A DNA stretch of 64,000 bases from Cystobacterineae bacterium. Its GTDB lineage: Bacteria; Myxococcota; Myxococcia; Myxococcales; Myxococcaceae. This document shows positions 7,686 to 18,300 of this stretch, piece after piece. The notes under the pieces are model-generated. The model made no database searches and was not told the origin of the DNA. It worked only from the letters and a program-made list of their open reading frames with translations. How positions within the stretch are numbered: the first letter of the stretch is position 1; the number at the start of each line of letters is the position of its first letter. Location of the stretch: contig WQYA01000006.1 of NCBI GenBank assembly GCA_009781495.1, positions 1 through 64,000 on the forward strand. The letters run 5' to 3'. Position numbers and translations under genes: made by a program.

Positions 7686-10247
7686 TCAGGGGGTTTCCAT
7701 GAAAAAGCGGTGGGAGTCCATTTCTCCCTTGGCGCTGGTTTGCTGCTTGGGCTCGGTGCCCTTCACAAAATACATTTCGGTGGCGTCGCGCGGCGCTGTC
7801 CCTGAGGAGGCCAAGAGGCCGTTGCTTTTGTCAATGCGTACACGTAGGAGGTTAGCGTCAGGGGGGGGCATAAACTCGGACTGGGGGTAGCCCTCTAGGG
7901 CCCCCTTCATATAGGCCAACCATAGGGGTAAAGCCGCCCTACCCCCGGTTTCATAGCGCCCTAGGGGGTGCTCATTCTTGTCATAGCCTACCCATACCAC
8001 CGTCACCAAGTCCTGCGTAAACCCGGCAAACCATGCATCAAAAGAGTCATTCGTCGTGCCCGTCTTCCCGGCGGCGGGTTTTTTGAGGGCCTGGGCCGCA
8101 GCGCCCGTACCTTCGCGTACAACGGAGCGCAGGAGGTCCGTCGTCAAAAAAGCCGTCTCCTTGGAAAGCACCCGCTCGCCCTCCTCAAACAAGGCGGCAT
8201 AGCCTGCCGCCATGCGGTCTGTCAGCGGGGCCCAAACATCGTCATAGGCGGTATGGTCTTCCAGCGTCCTGCCAAAACGGTCTTCAATTTTGCGCACCAT
8301 CCACGAAGGTGTTTTGAGGCCGCCTCTGTTGAAAACGGCATAGGCATTGGCCAACTCTATGGGCTTGACGCAGGAGCTGCCGAGGGCTGCTGAAAAGTCA
8401 GAGTTCAAGGGCGTCGTAAACCCAAAACGCGCATGCCACTCTTCCATGGACTTGACGCCCACCGCAATGAAGGTTTTCACCGCGGGAATATTCATAGAGA
8501 GGGTAATGGCCGTGCGCAACGTCACATCCCCCACAAAATTTTGGCCATAGTTGGCCGGCTTCCAACGTGTCTCGTTTTCGGTGTCGTCATAGACAATGGG
8601 GCTGTCGACAAGCACCGTCGCCTGCGTCCATTTGAGTTGCTCCATGGCCGCGGAGTAGACAAAGGGTTTGAAGGAGCTGCCCGGTTGGCGGCAGGCTTGG
8701 AAGGCGCGGTTAAACTCGTTGGCATCAAAGTCATAGCCGCCCACCATCGCCACCACATAGCGGCGGTGGGGGTCCAGGGAAACCAGGGCCGTCTGCAACT
8801 CGGGCTCCTGCTCCAATTTCAGCCAGGCCTTCGTGCCCTCCGCCGCCCTTTCAAATTCCTCCGGGGGCGCTTTGTCAAACAGCGTTTTGGCTTCCACCAC
8901 ACGCACCACCACCACATCGTCCAAACGTAGGGCGGCGCCCACCTTGGAAATAAGGGCATTGGGGTAATATTGGTCAGGGTTAAGCTTACGCGCCCAGCGC
9001 ATGCCGGCTAAGGGTAACAAACCCTCCTCCTCCCCTATTTTAATTTTGGCCCACTGCCCATTGCCCCCAAGGGCTACGACGCGGCCTATATAAAGCGCAT
9101 TCTCCTTGAGGGGCTTGCCCGCCAAAACCTTCTTCACCTGCTCGTCCAACTCGTTTTGGGCCTGCGCACCCTCCACACGTTTGAGGGGGCCGCGGTAGCC
9201 TTGGCGCTTGTCCACGGAAAGCAATTCCTGCAACACCGCCTCCTGGGCCATGCGCTGCTTCTCCGCATCCATCGCCGTAAACACTTTGAGGCCCCCCCTC
9301 AGCAGGGCCGGGTTGCCCCAACGTTCCACCACATAGCGGCGTACTTCCTCGGTGTAGTAGGGGGCAAATTCGTGGAAGACGTCTTCTACGCCATATACCT
9401 CTATGGGCGCCCCCTCCGCCTCCTCCCTCTCCGCCTCCCCTATCATCCCCTCTTCAAACATACGCCTCAACACATAGCCCCGGCGACGCTTCGCATCCTC
9501 CGGGTTTCTGAAGGGGGAATATTTGGAGGGCGCTTGCGGCAGCCCCGCCAAAAGCGCCATCTGCGCCAAGGAGAGTTCCGCTACACCTTTGCGAAAATAA
9601 TTCTCCGCGGCGGACTGTATGCCATAGCTGTGGTGCCCCAAATAAACATTGTTCAAATAGAGGTAGAGTATCTCTTCCTTGCTGAGCGCCGCCTCCAGGC
9701 GAAAAGCCAACATGGCTTCGCGGAGTTTGCGCCCCAAAGTCTTGGCGGTCGCGGTTTTGTAGCCCTCGGCCTGAATCATAATGGCTTTGGCCGTCTGCTG
9801 CGTCAGCGTGGAGCCGCCTTGCATGGAGCCGGAGCCCAAGGCTTTGGCAAGCACCGTCTTATAGGCCGCACGGGCCGTACCCAACAAGTCCACACCAAAA
9901 TGATCGAAAAACTGGCTGTCCTCAGAGGCGACAAATGCCTGCACCAGACGCTTGGGAATGCGCTCATAGGGAATCACTTTGCGGCGCTCTGCATAAAACT
10001 CCCCTACCAATACCCCCTCTGCGCTGAATATTTCCGTTAAAACAGGGGGGTGGTAGTCGGCCACACTGGGGACTTCGGCCAACCCAGGCGAAAACTCAAT
10101 ATAAATGACAGCTGCTGCCGCCACCACCACCGTCACAGCCGTCAATAACAAAAATATAAACATCCTCCAAAGCCAGCCAAGCCAGGAGCGGCGCGGCATT
10201 TGGAATACACGTCTCATAAAAGTCGATGGCGTCTTCTTTTTCTTCAT
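7686..10247 (-). CDS. Penicillin-binding protein 1A family (glycosyltransferase/transpeptidase)
   Basis: Bifunctional class A PBP, 853 residues, polymerising and crosslinking peptidoglycan in the periplasm. One N-terminal membrane segment (about 20-50) is followed by the GT51 glycosyltransferase (EDSQFFDHFG near 106, then GGSTLTQQ) and the transpeptidase with SSFK near 522, SMN near 582 and KTGTTN near 727, so all catalytic motifs are intact. An inserted OB-like region between the domains fits the PBP1A subfamily. The ATG overlaps the stop of the upstream pseudouridine synthase (ATGA), implying co-translation. Confidence 0.95.
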   Translation of the reverse strand: MKKKKTPSTFMRRVFQMPRRSWLGWLWRMFIFLLLTAVTVVVAAAAVIYIEFSPGLAEVPSVADYHPPVLTEIFSAEGVLVGEFYAERRKVIPYERIPKRLVQAFVASEDSQFFDHFGVDLLGTARAAYKTVLAKALGSGSMQGGSTLTQQTAKAIMIQAEGYKTATAKTLGRKLREAMLAFRLEAALSKEEILYLYLNNVYLGHHSYGIQSAAENYFRKGVAELSLAQMALLAGLPQAPSKYSPFRNPEDAKRRRGYVLRRMFEEGMIGEAEREEAEGAPIEVYGVEDVFHEFAPYYTEEVRRYVVERWGNPALLRGGLKVFTAMDAEKQRMAQEAVLQELLSVDKRQGYRGPLKRVEGAQAQNELDEQVKKVLAGKPLKENALYIGRVVALGGNGQWAKIKIGEEEGLLPLAGMRWARKLNPDQYYPNALISKVGAALRLDDVVVVRVVEAKTLFDKAPPEEFERAAEGTKAWLKLEQEPELQTALVSLDPHRRYVVAMVGGYDFDANEFNRAFQACRQPGSSFKPFVYSAAMEQLKWTQATVLVDSPIVYDDTENETRWKPANYGQNFVGDVTLRTAITLSMNIPAVKTFIAVGVKSMEEWHARFGFTTPLNSDFSAALGSSCVKPIELANAYAVFNRGGLKTPSWMVRKIEDRFGRTLEDHTAYDDVWAPLTDRMAAGYAALFEEGERVLSKETAFLTTDLLRSVVREGTGAAAQALKKPAAGKTGTTNDSFDAWFAGFTQDLVTVVWVGYDKNEHPLGRYETGGRAALPLWLAYMKGALEGYPQSEFMPPPDANLLRVRIDKSNGLLASSGTAPRDATEMYFVKGTEPKQQTSAKGEMDSHRFFMETP

Positions 10248-11278
10248 CGGCTTTCTTCTTTCTTTTCCTTTTGCGCTTTCTTTTCAAGGCCCAAAAGCGC
10301 AAGCCCCCCCTCCTGCTTGTGGACACCAAAACCCATGTTCTCCAAAACCATGCCCAACTCCGAGGGCAATGGGGAAAACAGGCGCATCCCTTCCCCGTCC
10401 TTCGGGTGTGCAAACTCCAATGCACAGGCATGCAGAAACATGCGGCCAAGCCCCCAATGCTTCTTCGCCAGGCGGTTAAACGCAAAGTCGCCATAGCGGG
10501 TGTCGCCCAGCACGGGGCGACTCCAAGAGGAAAAATGCCGACGTATTTGGTGGGTACGCCCTGTTTCCAAAGCCACGGACAACAAGCTGCACCCGCTTTG
10601 GCACTCCAATTGCCGCCACAATGTCCGCGCTTCCTGCATACGCCTGCCGTGCTTTAGCTTAGAAGCATAACTCTGCTGACGCTCCGCTAGGGCCACCTCT
10701 ATCCTCCCCCTTGGGCTTGGCATCTTCCCCTGTACCAGTGCGAGGTAACGTTTGTATACCTTCCCCTCCGTTAATAACTTCGTAAAATGCACCATGGCCG
10801 GACGGCGCTTGGCCACCACCAAAACGCCCGAAGTATCCTTGTCCAAACGGTGCGCAGGGCTTGCCGAAAAACCATTGCGAATGGCCTTGGGCCCCAAATA
10901 GGCCCGCACAAAATCCACCACCGTCCCATGGGGTATGCCGCTGCCGGGGTGCACAGCCATGCCGGCAGGTTTGTCCAGCACCAAAATCCAATCGTCCTCA
11001 TGCAAAATGCCCATCGGAATGTGTGTCTTCAGGGGGGCTTGGGGTTTAGGGGAAACCTCGCCCACAGGCGCACTCAAAGCCTCCAAAGGCTTGCGTATGC
11101 TCACCACATCCCCCACAGCGAGACGCTGCTCGGGCTTCACCCGCTTGTTGTTGAGACGAAGGTTTTTCGTCCTAACCAGTTTAAACAAGTGCGAGGCGGG
11201 GACATTGGGAAATTGCTTCCGAAGGAATTTGTCCAGTCGTATGCCGACATCATCTTCGGAAATGGAAAGTTCAAACAT
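10244..11278 (-). CDS. rluD: RluA/RluD-family 23S rRNA pseudouridine synthase
   Basis: Converts uridines of large-subunit rRNA to pseudouridine. 344 residues: an N-terminal S4-type RNA-binding domain (about 1-70, GIRLDKFLRK) and a catalytic domain with the signature HRLDKDTSG near 143, containing the catalytic Asp. The ATG at 11278 was chosen because it starts directly at the S4 domain; an upstream in-frame start would add 14 residues. RluD is the best guess within the family, but RluA/RluC cannot be excluded. The C-terminus is Lys/Glu-rich and overlaps the PBP gene start. Confidence 0.85.
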   Translation of the reverse strand: MFELSISEDDVGIRLDKFLRKQFPNVPASHLFKLVRTKNLRLNNKRVKPEQRLAVGDVVSIRKPLEALSAPVGEVSPKPQAPLKTHIPMGILHEDDWILVLDKPAGMAVHPGSGIPHGTVVDFVRAYLGPKAIRNGFSASPAHRLDKDTSGVLVVAKRRPAMVHFTKLLTEGKVYKRYLALVQGKMPSPRGRIEVALAERQQSYASKLKHGRRMQEARTLWRQLECQSGCSLLSVALETGRTHQIRRHFSSWSRPVLGDTRYGDFAFNRLAKKHWGLGRMFLHACALEFAHPKDGEGMRLFSPLPSELGMVLENMGFGVHKQEGGLALLGLEKKAQKEKKEESR

Positions 11279-11403
11279 GAATAGAAGCCTGTGCTTTCCA
11301 TATCGCTTGGCAGCGGCCAAGCCAAGTCTACAACCAAAAAAAATGAGGGGGCCGCTATTTTCGGGTTGGAAAGAATGCGCAAAGCACAGATAAACGCCAG
11401 CCT

Positions 11404-12570
11404 ATGTCTCCAACGTCTCAGAGGATTGAAAGCTTGTTGAAGAATGGTTCCAAAAAGTGGAACCAACTGCGCCAGGAAGGAAAAATTGCCGAGGACTATA
11501 CGGGAGCCACCTTTGTCCAGCTTTTCTCTGCTAACGCCAACTTGGCAGAGCTTTGCTTGGCCGGCTCCGAGTGGGAAGCCTGTGACTTGTCGCGCGTCTC
11601 CTTTCGCAATACGGATTTGTCCAACGCCTATTTCCACGGCGGACGCCTGCAGGACTGTGACTTTCGCAACGCCCAACTGGACGGCGCTACCTTTGAAAAC
11701 CTCAAACTTGTACGCTGTAATTTTTCAGGGGCGAAGGGGTTGAAGGCTTTGGAGTTGCTCGCTGTGGATATGGACGCTGTCGTTGGCCTTGAGGAGCTCG
11801 ACGAGGAAGAAGACGAGGAGGAGAAGCTCCCCCCCCCTCCCCCTACCCCGGCATTCGCCCAAAACTTTCGCCCTTTTGACACCCTGGAGCAACTTTTTCA
11901 AAAAGGGCTGCGCCGTTTGGAGCAAATACCCCTCTGGGTTTTGGATGTGTATGAGTTGGCCCCCCCGCTGCCCTCCCAGGCCCCTACTACCTTAAGTCCC
12001 GAAGGACTTTTGCGCGACTTTGCAAAAGCCAAACTCACCGGCCCAAAACCCACCGTGACGGAAACCGGCTTGCAACGCGCTCAAGCCGCCCTCACACAAA
12101 ACAACGCGGATGTTGCCTGCGCCATCGTCTATCTGCACCGCATGGGCGTTGCATTTTCTTGCAGCGAAACGGTGCTGCGCTCCTTGCACCATGCTTTTCG
12201 AGAAACCATTGAGGTGGACGACTTGACGGGTGCTGTGGACCCACGGCTTGTCCATGCACTGCACCTTTCCGGGGCAAAGCAGGAGTTGCTGGGCAGTTTG
12301 GACGAATTGCGCATGCGCCTGAGTGCAGCCCAACTCTTCACCGCCTTATTGCAAGCCGAGCTTTCTCCTCACAACCCCCTCTGGAAAGAGGCCGTCGAAA
12401 ACGACGAAACCGCCACCTCCCTCAGCCAAATGGCCGCAGGAGGCGACTTGGGCTTTCTGGAGGAAGCTTTTCGCATTTTCGCCGGCCTGCCCGAAGAAAT
12501 TCAACTTCAACGCCTCGCCTATTTGTCGGTTTCCACCCAAATTGTCGAAGGCCTGCTCAGCAAACGCTGA
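11404..12570 (+). CDS. Pentapeptide-repeat protein
   Basis: 388 residues. The N-terminal half (about 35-115) has pentapeptide repeats of the A(D/N)LXX kind, for example ANLAELCLAG, TDLSNAYFHG and AQLDGATFEN, expected to form a quadrilateral beta-helix. A strongly acidic stretch (LDEEEDEEE near 138) and a run of prolines (about 147-152, encoded by a C8 tract near 11829) separate it from a helical C-terminal half of no recognised family. Function unknown. It is divergent from the rluD-like gene across about 125 bases and convergent with the TPR gene. No signal peptide, so probably cytoplasmic. Confidence 0.8.
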   Translation: MSPTSQRIESLLKNGSKKWNQLRQEGKIAEDYTGATFVQLFSANANLAELCLAGSEWEACDLSRVSFRNTDLSNAYFHGGRLQDCDFRNAQLDGATFENLKLVRCNFSGAKGLKALELLAVDMDAVVGLEELDEEEDEEEKLPPPPPTPAFAQNFRPFDTLEQLFQKGLRRLEQIPLWVLDVYELAPPLPSQAPTTLSPEGLLRDFAKAKLTGPKPTVTETGLQRAQAALTQNNADVACAIVYLHRMGVAFSCSETVLRSLHHAFRETIEVDDLTGAVDPRLVHALHLSGAKQELLGSLDELRMRLSAAQLFTALLQAELSPHNPLWKEAVENDETATSLSQMAAGGDLGFLEEAFRIFAGLPEEIQLQRLAYLSVSTQIVEGLLSKR

Positions 12571-12646
12571 AAGCTTTTCTAGAAGCCGACAGGCCACCCT
12601 TACCAACCGGCGCAGAGCTTGGCGTGCTGCACACAGTCTTTTTGGC

Positions 12647-14998
12647 TCATTTGTTGGCAGGAGCACGCTTCTGCATTTTGGATGCACATTCTCCTTGCTG
12701 CACCCAAGCGGGAACGGACAAATAGCTTGTCGCCAGTTTTTGCAAACGCTCCTTGTCTTCAGCCTCTGCTAAAACCTCCAAAACATCCCCTAAACGGCAA
12801 TAGGCCGTCTCAAAGGTATAGTCTTCTCTTATAACCTGCTCATAGGCTTCTTTGCTTTTGGGCAAATCCCCCGCCTTCTCGTGCGTTATGCCCAACTCTA
12901 TGTAGGCCTGCACCACATTGGCTTTGTCTTTCCCAAACTCAGAGGCAGCCTCCGTATAGAGGGCAATGGCTTTGGAATAATCCTTCTTGTCCTCGCGAAC
13001 AATCCGCGCCAACAGCATTTTGGCTTCGGGATTTTTGGTGGTGGAGTTGGCTGTCGCCACTTGCAATACCGAAATGGCATCCTCTGCCTTGCGTTGCGCT
13101 AAGAGGATTTTTGCCAACAAAACCGGAATGACGGGGTTGCGCGGCATCAACGACTGGGCTTTGCGAAGCCCTTCTTCTGCTTCCTTGGAGGCGAGCTCCT
13201 TGCGCATCCACAGACGCGCCAGCTCTATTTGAAAATAGACACGTGCGGAGGGGGCTACCAAAATGGCCTGGTTTATCTGCTTAATGGCGCCCTCCACATC
13301 CCCTTCGGCAGCAAGCCTTTGGGCGCGCACAAGTTGCAACTCCGGGTTTTGGCTGTCTATGCGAGCGGCATCCTCAGCCGCTGCAATTTTCTTCGCATTC
13401 TCAGCCCTGTTGGTGCCAATGCCTGTCCTGTTTCCCAACGCTTCTTGAAACTCTGACTTAAAAGAAGACAAATCCGCAGAGACGCGCGCAACCAAAAAGG
13501 CATTCAACATATGCGCCATGGCTTCTTGGCGTACTGAAAGCCCCAATTTGCCACCCAACAGCTTGCTTAAGTCTTCAGCGGCAGCAATGTAGGAAAGGCC
13601 AGGCTCTGCCTGCTCCAATATCGCCCAACTGCGGCCTATCAGCGAATCCGGATGGGTGCTTTCATATTTGAGAGCACGCCCATAGAGACGCCCGGCCTCT
13701 GAAGTGTTGCCTTTCTGGCGAGCAAGCCTGGCCAACATGGCATAAATCCGCGGCTCATCCGGAGCAAAGGTTTGCGCCTTCTCCAAACTTTCGCTGGCCG
13801 CATCCAAATCCCCCAAACCCATTTGCAAAGTCCCCAATGTCATCAACAACATCGCCGGCTTCTTGCCTTCGCTTTCGTGTTTTTGAACCAAACCCGCCAG
13901 CGTAGCCTCTGCCTGCTGGCCCTTGCCGCGGTAATAGTCTAACAAGGCCTCCGCCATGTAGGTGTAGGCAAATACCTCGCCACTCTGCTTCGCTATGGCC
14001 AAATGGCGCTCCGCCTCGCGCAAAGCCTCATCCCCCCCCGCATGCTCCCCCCAGCGTAGGGCTTGGGCATAGGCCAAATAGGCATGCGCAGGGACAGAGC
14101 TCTTATCCAACTCAAGCGCCTTGCGAGCTTCATCCGCCGCTTTTTGATAGGCCGTATGGTTGTCACGCCTGAACTGCTCCAGCGCAGAGCGTAAATGGCT
14201 GGTTACCTTGAGTTGCTTTTCTTGCTGATTCTGTCCCACCCAATAATAGATTAGCAGCCCGAAAACCCCCCCTATAACAATGACCAAACTCCATAAAGCC
14301 ACATTCGGGCCCCCCCGCTTCTTCGGCTCCTCTTCCTCCATTTCCATAGGAGGTATCCATTGGGGCCGACGTACAGGAGGGGCAGAGGGGGGCGTCCTGG
14401 ACGGAGGCGCAGAAGACGTCTGTGGACTGTCCACCTTTTGAGGCGGAGAACTTGGAACTGCCGCCTGCGACCTCGAAGGCGAAGGCGGATTCGAAGGCGA
14501 AGGCGGACGTGAAGGAGAAGGCGGACTCGAAGGCGAAAAAGTGGGTTCTGCGACTACCGTAGGCGGAGGTAGGGGCATTGCAATGCCCCAGTTGGACAAA
14601 ACAGCTTGCGTCTGCATGTCGGTCAAATCCGCTCGCGCAGCAGCCAGCAACTTGGCTGTGCCCTCCTCTGTCTCACCCAACTTCATTTGCAAATGGCCAC
14701 ACAACCTCAAAGCCCCAATGTCGTTGGGCGCCATTTGCAATGCCACTTGGGCTTCCTCTTTCGCTTTGGCTTCCTTCCCCTGGGCCACATAAACTTCGGC
14801 AAGCAAGAGGTGGGGCTTGGGGCTGCTTGCGTTGACACGTGCCCCCCTTCTGCACACCACCATGGCTTCCATATAGCGGCCCATCGCGAGATAGGCCTCC
14901 GCCAGCGGTTGCCAGGCTTCCGAAGTGGGGTTGGCTGCGAAAGATTGTTCTAATTTTGCAAGTTCTGCTGCTGAGACGGTTTTAGAAGGAGGGGACAT
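12647..14998 (-). CDS. Membrane-anchored TPR protein
   Basis: 783 residues. N-terminal TPR-like helical repeats (about 15-140), a Pro/Ser-rich linker with short repeated PPSPS units (about 155-215), an Arg/Lys and acidic patch, one membrane segment near 233-252 (LWSLVIVIGGVFGLLIYYWV), then a long array of TPR repeats to the C-terminus. By the positive-inside pattern the N-terminal TPRs are cytoplasmic and the C-terminal array periplasmic. Such two-sided TPR proteins act as scaffolds; the partner is not visible. It is convergent with the pentapeptide gene and reads away from the tRNA gene. Confidence 0.8.
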   Translation of the reverse strand: MSPPSKTVSAAELAKLEQSFAANPTSEAWQPLAEAYLAMGRYMEAMVVCRRGARVNASSPKPHLLLAEVYVAQGKEAKAKEEAQVALQMAPNDIGALRLCGHLQMKLGETEEGTAKLLAAARADLTDMQTQAVLSNWGIAMPLPPPTVVAEPTFSPSSPPSPSRPPSPSNPPSPSRSQAAVPSSPPQKVDSPQTSSAPPSRTPPSAPPVRRPQWIPPMEMEEEEPKKRGGPNVALWSLVIVIGGVFGLLIYYWVGQNQQEKQLKVTSHLRSALEQFRRDNHTAYQKAADEARKALELDKSSVPAHAYLAYAQALRWGEHAGGDEALREAERHLAIAKQSGEVFAYTYMAEALLDYYRGKGQQAEATLAGLVQKHESEGKKPAMLLMTLGTLQMGLGDLDAASESLEKAQTFAPDEPRIYAMLARLARQKGNTSEAGRLYGRALKYESTHPDSLIGRSWAILEQAEPGLSYIAAAEDLSKLLGGKLGLSVRQEAMAHMLNAFLVARVSADLSSFKSEFQEALGNRTGIGTNRAENAKKIAAAEDAARIDSQNPELQLVRAQRLAAEGDVEGAIKQINQAILVAPSARVYFQIELARLWMRKELASKEAEEGLRKAQSLMPRNPVIPVLLAKILLAQRKAEDAISVLQVATANSTTKNPEAKMLLARIVREDKKDYSKAIALYTEAASEFGKDKANVVQAYIELGITHEKAGDLPKSKEAYEQVIREDYTFETAYCRLGDVLEVLAEAEDKERLQKLATSYLSVPAWVQQGECASKMQKRAPANK
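14461..14535 (-). repeat. Short tandem repeat coding for a Pro/Ser linker
   Basis: Imperfect tandem copies of an 18-21 base unit rich in GAAGGCGAAGGCGGA (plus strand) encode the PPSPS repeats of the TPR protein linker. In-frame unit gain or loss would change linker length without breaking the gene. Confidence 0.7.
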
Positions 14999-15140
14999 TT
15001 GAGAGGATGCTTCGGGAAAAGGCCAAATGGTTTATGTTCGAAGTCTGCTAAGCGCTAGTACTCTGGCTTCTTAGCACGTTTCCTGCCACACCCGCAAACG
15101 CTTGCTCGCACCTCATTTTGAAATGTTAGCTGGTGTCTCC

Positions 15141-15169
15141 TTGACAACAACCCAGCCCTCAACTATGCG
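15141..15169 (+). promoter_or_regulatory. Sigma-70-like promoter of the tRNA-Ala gene
   Basis: A perfect TTGACA (15141-15146), a 17-base spacer and TATGCG (15164-15169) lie 11 bases before the first base of the tRNA. Spacing and position fit a housekeeping promoter. Confidence 0.7.
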
Positions 15170-15180
15170 CAGCGGTGGAT

Positions 15181-15256
<76 letters not shown>

Positions 15257-15262
15257 AATATT

Positions 15263-15312
15263 TAGCCCCCCCCTTTGGGTGTCTATTGACGGGCTATAAA
15301 AGTTTTATTTTT
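15263..15312 (+). terminator. Possible terminator downstream of tRNA-Ala
   Basis: TAGCCC and GGGCTA can pair around a 21-base loop, followed by TAAAAG and a T-rich stretch. The stem is short and the loop long, so this is tentative. Confidence 0.3.
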
Positions 15313-15394
15313 TTATTTCCTCACCATAAGTTCATCAAATATTCATAGAAACAGGCCAGCATCATGGCGTGCCGCACACATTGGAGGCCAGAGG

Positions 15395-18300
15395 ATGAAC
15401 TCAGGTATGGAATTGAAACAGAAAACACGCGCGCTGCTTTGGATGCTGTGGACGTTTTTCGGCCTGCTGCCCTTGGGCGCGCCGGCCGCACCCCAATATG
15501 GCGAAGCCGCCCTCGTCGCCGAGTGGAGCTATGGCAGCAACCCCACCCCCCCAACCCCTGTCCCCGCAACAGACGGAGAAAATGCCGACAGCGCAACCCT
15601 TCGCAATTGGAAAAATGCTGACATGACTTATAGCAGCTCCAGCCTGGCCGTCAGCGGCTGGACAGGAGACGGCGATAAATATTGGCTGCTCTCCTTCTCC
15701 TCAAAAAACTTCGAAAACCTCACCCTCTCCCTCTCCCAACGCTCCTCGGGAACCGGGCCCAGGGACTTTCAACTTCAATACTCTGTCGACGGAAACCAAT
15801 GGAATAACATTGCAAATACCAGCGTCACCTCCAGCAATTTGACAACGACTTTCAACAACCTCCCCTTGCCTGCTGAAATGAATGACTTGGAGCAAGCCTA
15901 TCTGAGGCTTTTGCTGGTCTCCAACTTGAGTTCCCGCGCCGGTACGGGGGCATATGCGCCGACAGAAAGCATTGCTTCCGGCGGCATCAGCAATATCAAC
16001 AACATCTCCATCATCGGCAGGTATGTCGGCGAAAGCGGCCCCACCACTGAAAAAACCGCCCCGGTTGCTGCTAACCCCCCTACCGGCGCTGTTGAGCTGA
16101 ATACCCTGGTTGCCCTCTCCTCTAATACCCAGGATGCCCTTATCAGCTATAGCCTTAACGGTAGCGGTTATGTCCCTTATACCGAACCCTTTGCCCTCCC
16201 CTCCCTCCCTGCTGCCGTTAGCGCCTATGCCCATAAGGAAGGCATGGACGACAGCGACATCTCTACCTTTGTATATACCTTGAAAAAAACCGTTGTGCCC
16301 TTCGAGGAATATTATCCCTATTTCGGCCAACTCCATGCCCATACCAGCAACTCCGACGGGACCGGCAGCTTTGAACAGGCCTATGCCATGGCCAGAGACT
16401 TGGCCGGGCTTGACTTCTTCGCGGTGACGGACCACTCCAACTATTTCGACAACGCCTCCAACCTGGGCCATATGTCCACCGGGGGCGGCATTAACGAGCG
16501 TTGGGCAACCGGTTTGGAGGTCGCCGAGGCCTTCAACGCCGACGGCGCCTTCGTCGCCCTTTTGGGCTTCGAAATGACGTGGAGCAACCGGGCCTATGGC
16601 CATATGAATACTTTTAATACCCTAGGTTATGTTAGCACCAACAACCCGGTTTATAACGCGGCCGGCGGCGTCGGCCTTCGGGCTTATTATAACCTGTTGG
16701 CGCAATACCCTTCCTCCATCAGTATGTTTAACCACCCGGGCACAACGTTTGGCGACTTCAGCAACTTCGCCTATCGTACCGCGGCGGCCGACAAAGCCAT
16801 CTGCCTCATTGAGGTGGGCAACGGCGAGGGAAGCAACCAACAACTCAACAGAGGCTATTGGCGCTCCGACGAATATTATGACAACGCCTTGGCCAAAGGC
16901 TGGCACCTGGCCCCAACCAACAACCAGGACAACCACACCGCCAGCTGGGGCACCTCCAACAAACACCGAGTCGTGGCCCTCGCGAAGGAACTGAACCGCG
17001 AAAACATTTATGACGCGCTTTCCAACCGACGTGTCTATGCCAGCGAGGACGATAATTTTAGACTGGACTACACCCTTAACGGCATGCCGATGGGCACCAT
17101 TTTCGAAGAGACGCCGGACAGCCTCGAATTTTCCATTCGACTGGCGGACCCCGACGAAGGCGTCGGCATGGTTTATATTGTAAGCAAAAACGGCGTCGTT
17201 TTGGATTCGAAGTACGTTGCTGAGCAAGCGTATGTTTGGACTTTCACGCTGCCGCCGGAATATGAATTCTATTATGTCAAAGTCGTCCAAGACGATGGGG
17301 ATAGGATTTTATCCGCCCCTATTTGGATAAGGGACGTAGAAATAGAGGAGGTGGGCATCAGCGGGCTAACGGTTGCTGCCGGCCCCCATTATGTGGGCTC
17401 TCCCGTACAAACCACCCTTGAAATTTTTAATAACGCTAACCGTATTCTAACGGTTAACAATATTCGCTATATGCTCGACGAAACGCTTGTGAAAAGCGTT
17501 GACAACCCCGGCTATGTCAACGCCGAGTCGGTGCTTTCCTATGCCAACACGGTGATTCCCAGCAGTGAGGGCCAACAGACGCTGAGGGTGGTGGTCACCA
17601 CCGACAGGGGCGTGTTTGAGAAAAGCGCCACATTCAACGCCTTCGACGCTGCAAACATGCCGGTGGTTGTGGTGGATGCCGCCCACAGCAATGCCTATGT
17701 CAACGGCGACTATGCGAACAACATCCGCGCGCTCGGCGCCTCGGCCCTCAACAACGGCATTCAATTGAAGCAGGCCGACGTGTTGGACGCAGACGCGCTC
17801 CAAAACGCAAAAGGGCTCGTTATAAATCCACCCCAACGTACCATGGAGTATGTGTTTAGGGAGGAGGAGTTGAGCGCTCTGAGGGCTTATGCCGAAGCGG
17901 GCGGCAACTTTATCATTAGCGGCCGGGCGGACTATGGCGACCCCACGAATGACGCTCAAACTTCGAGGATGATAAACAGCGTCCTTGCCGCTATTGGCGC
18001 AACCACCCGCATCAACGACGATGAGGTGGTGTGGAACAACAACACCACCTTTCAGTTTGTCACCGACAACTATAACAGGAATCATCCCCTGCTAAAAAAT
18101 TTGGAGCTGAGCAGGGGCATGCGTTTTTATAGCGGAGCTTCGCTCATTATAAATGCGGACAGAGTGGCCGACGGAACGGTGCTCCCCATGCTCAACGCCC
18201 TGGACGGTTGCCTTTCCTTCGACTCGGACGGGCAGAACGACGCGACACCCGCTGGAAGCGGCAGAAACATGTCTCTGCTCGTCAGCGAAAAGTTGCCCGG

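Noticed and set aside
11137-11676. 179-residue minus frame over the start of the pentapeptide gene
   Set aside because: Shadow of two real genes on opposite strands; no domain features.
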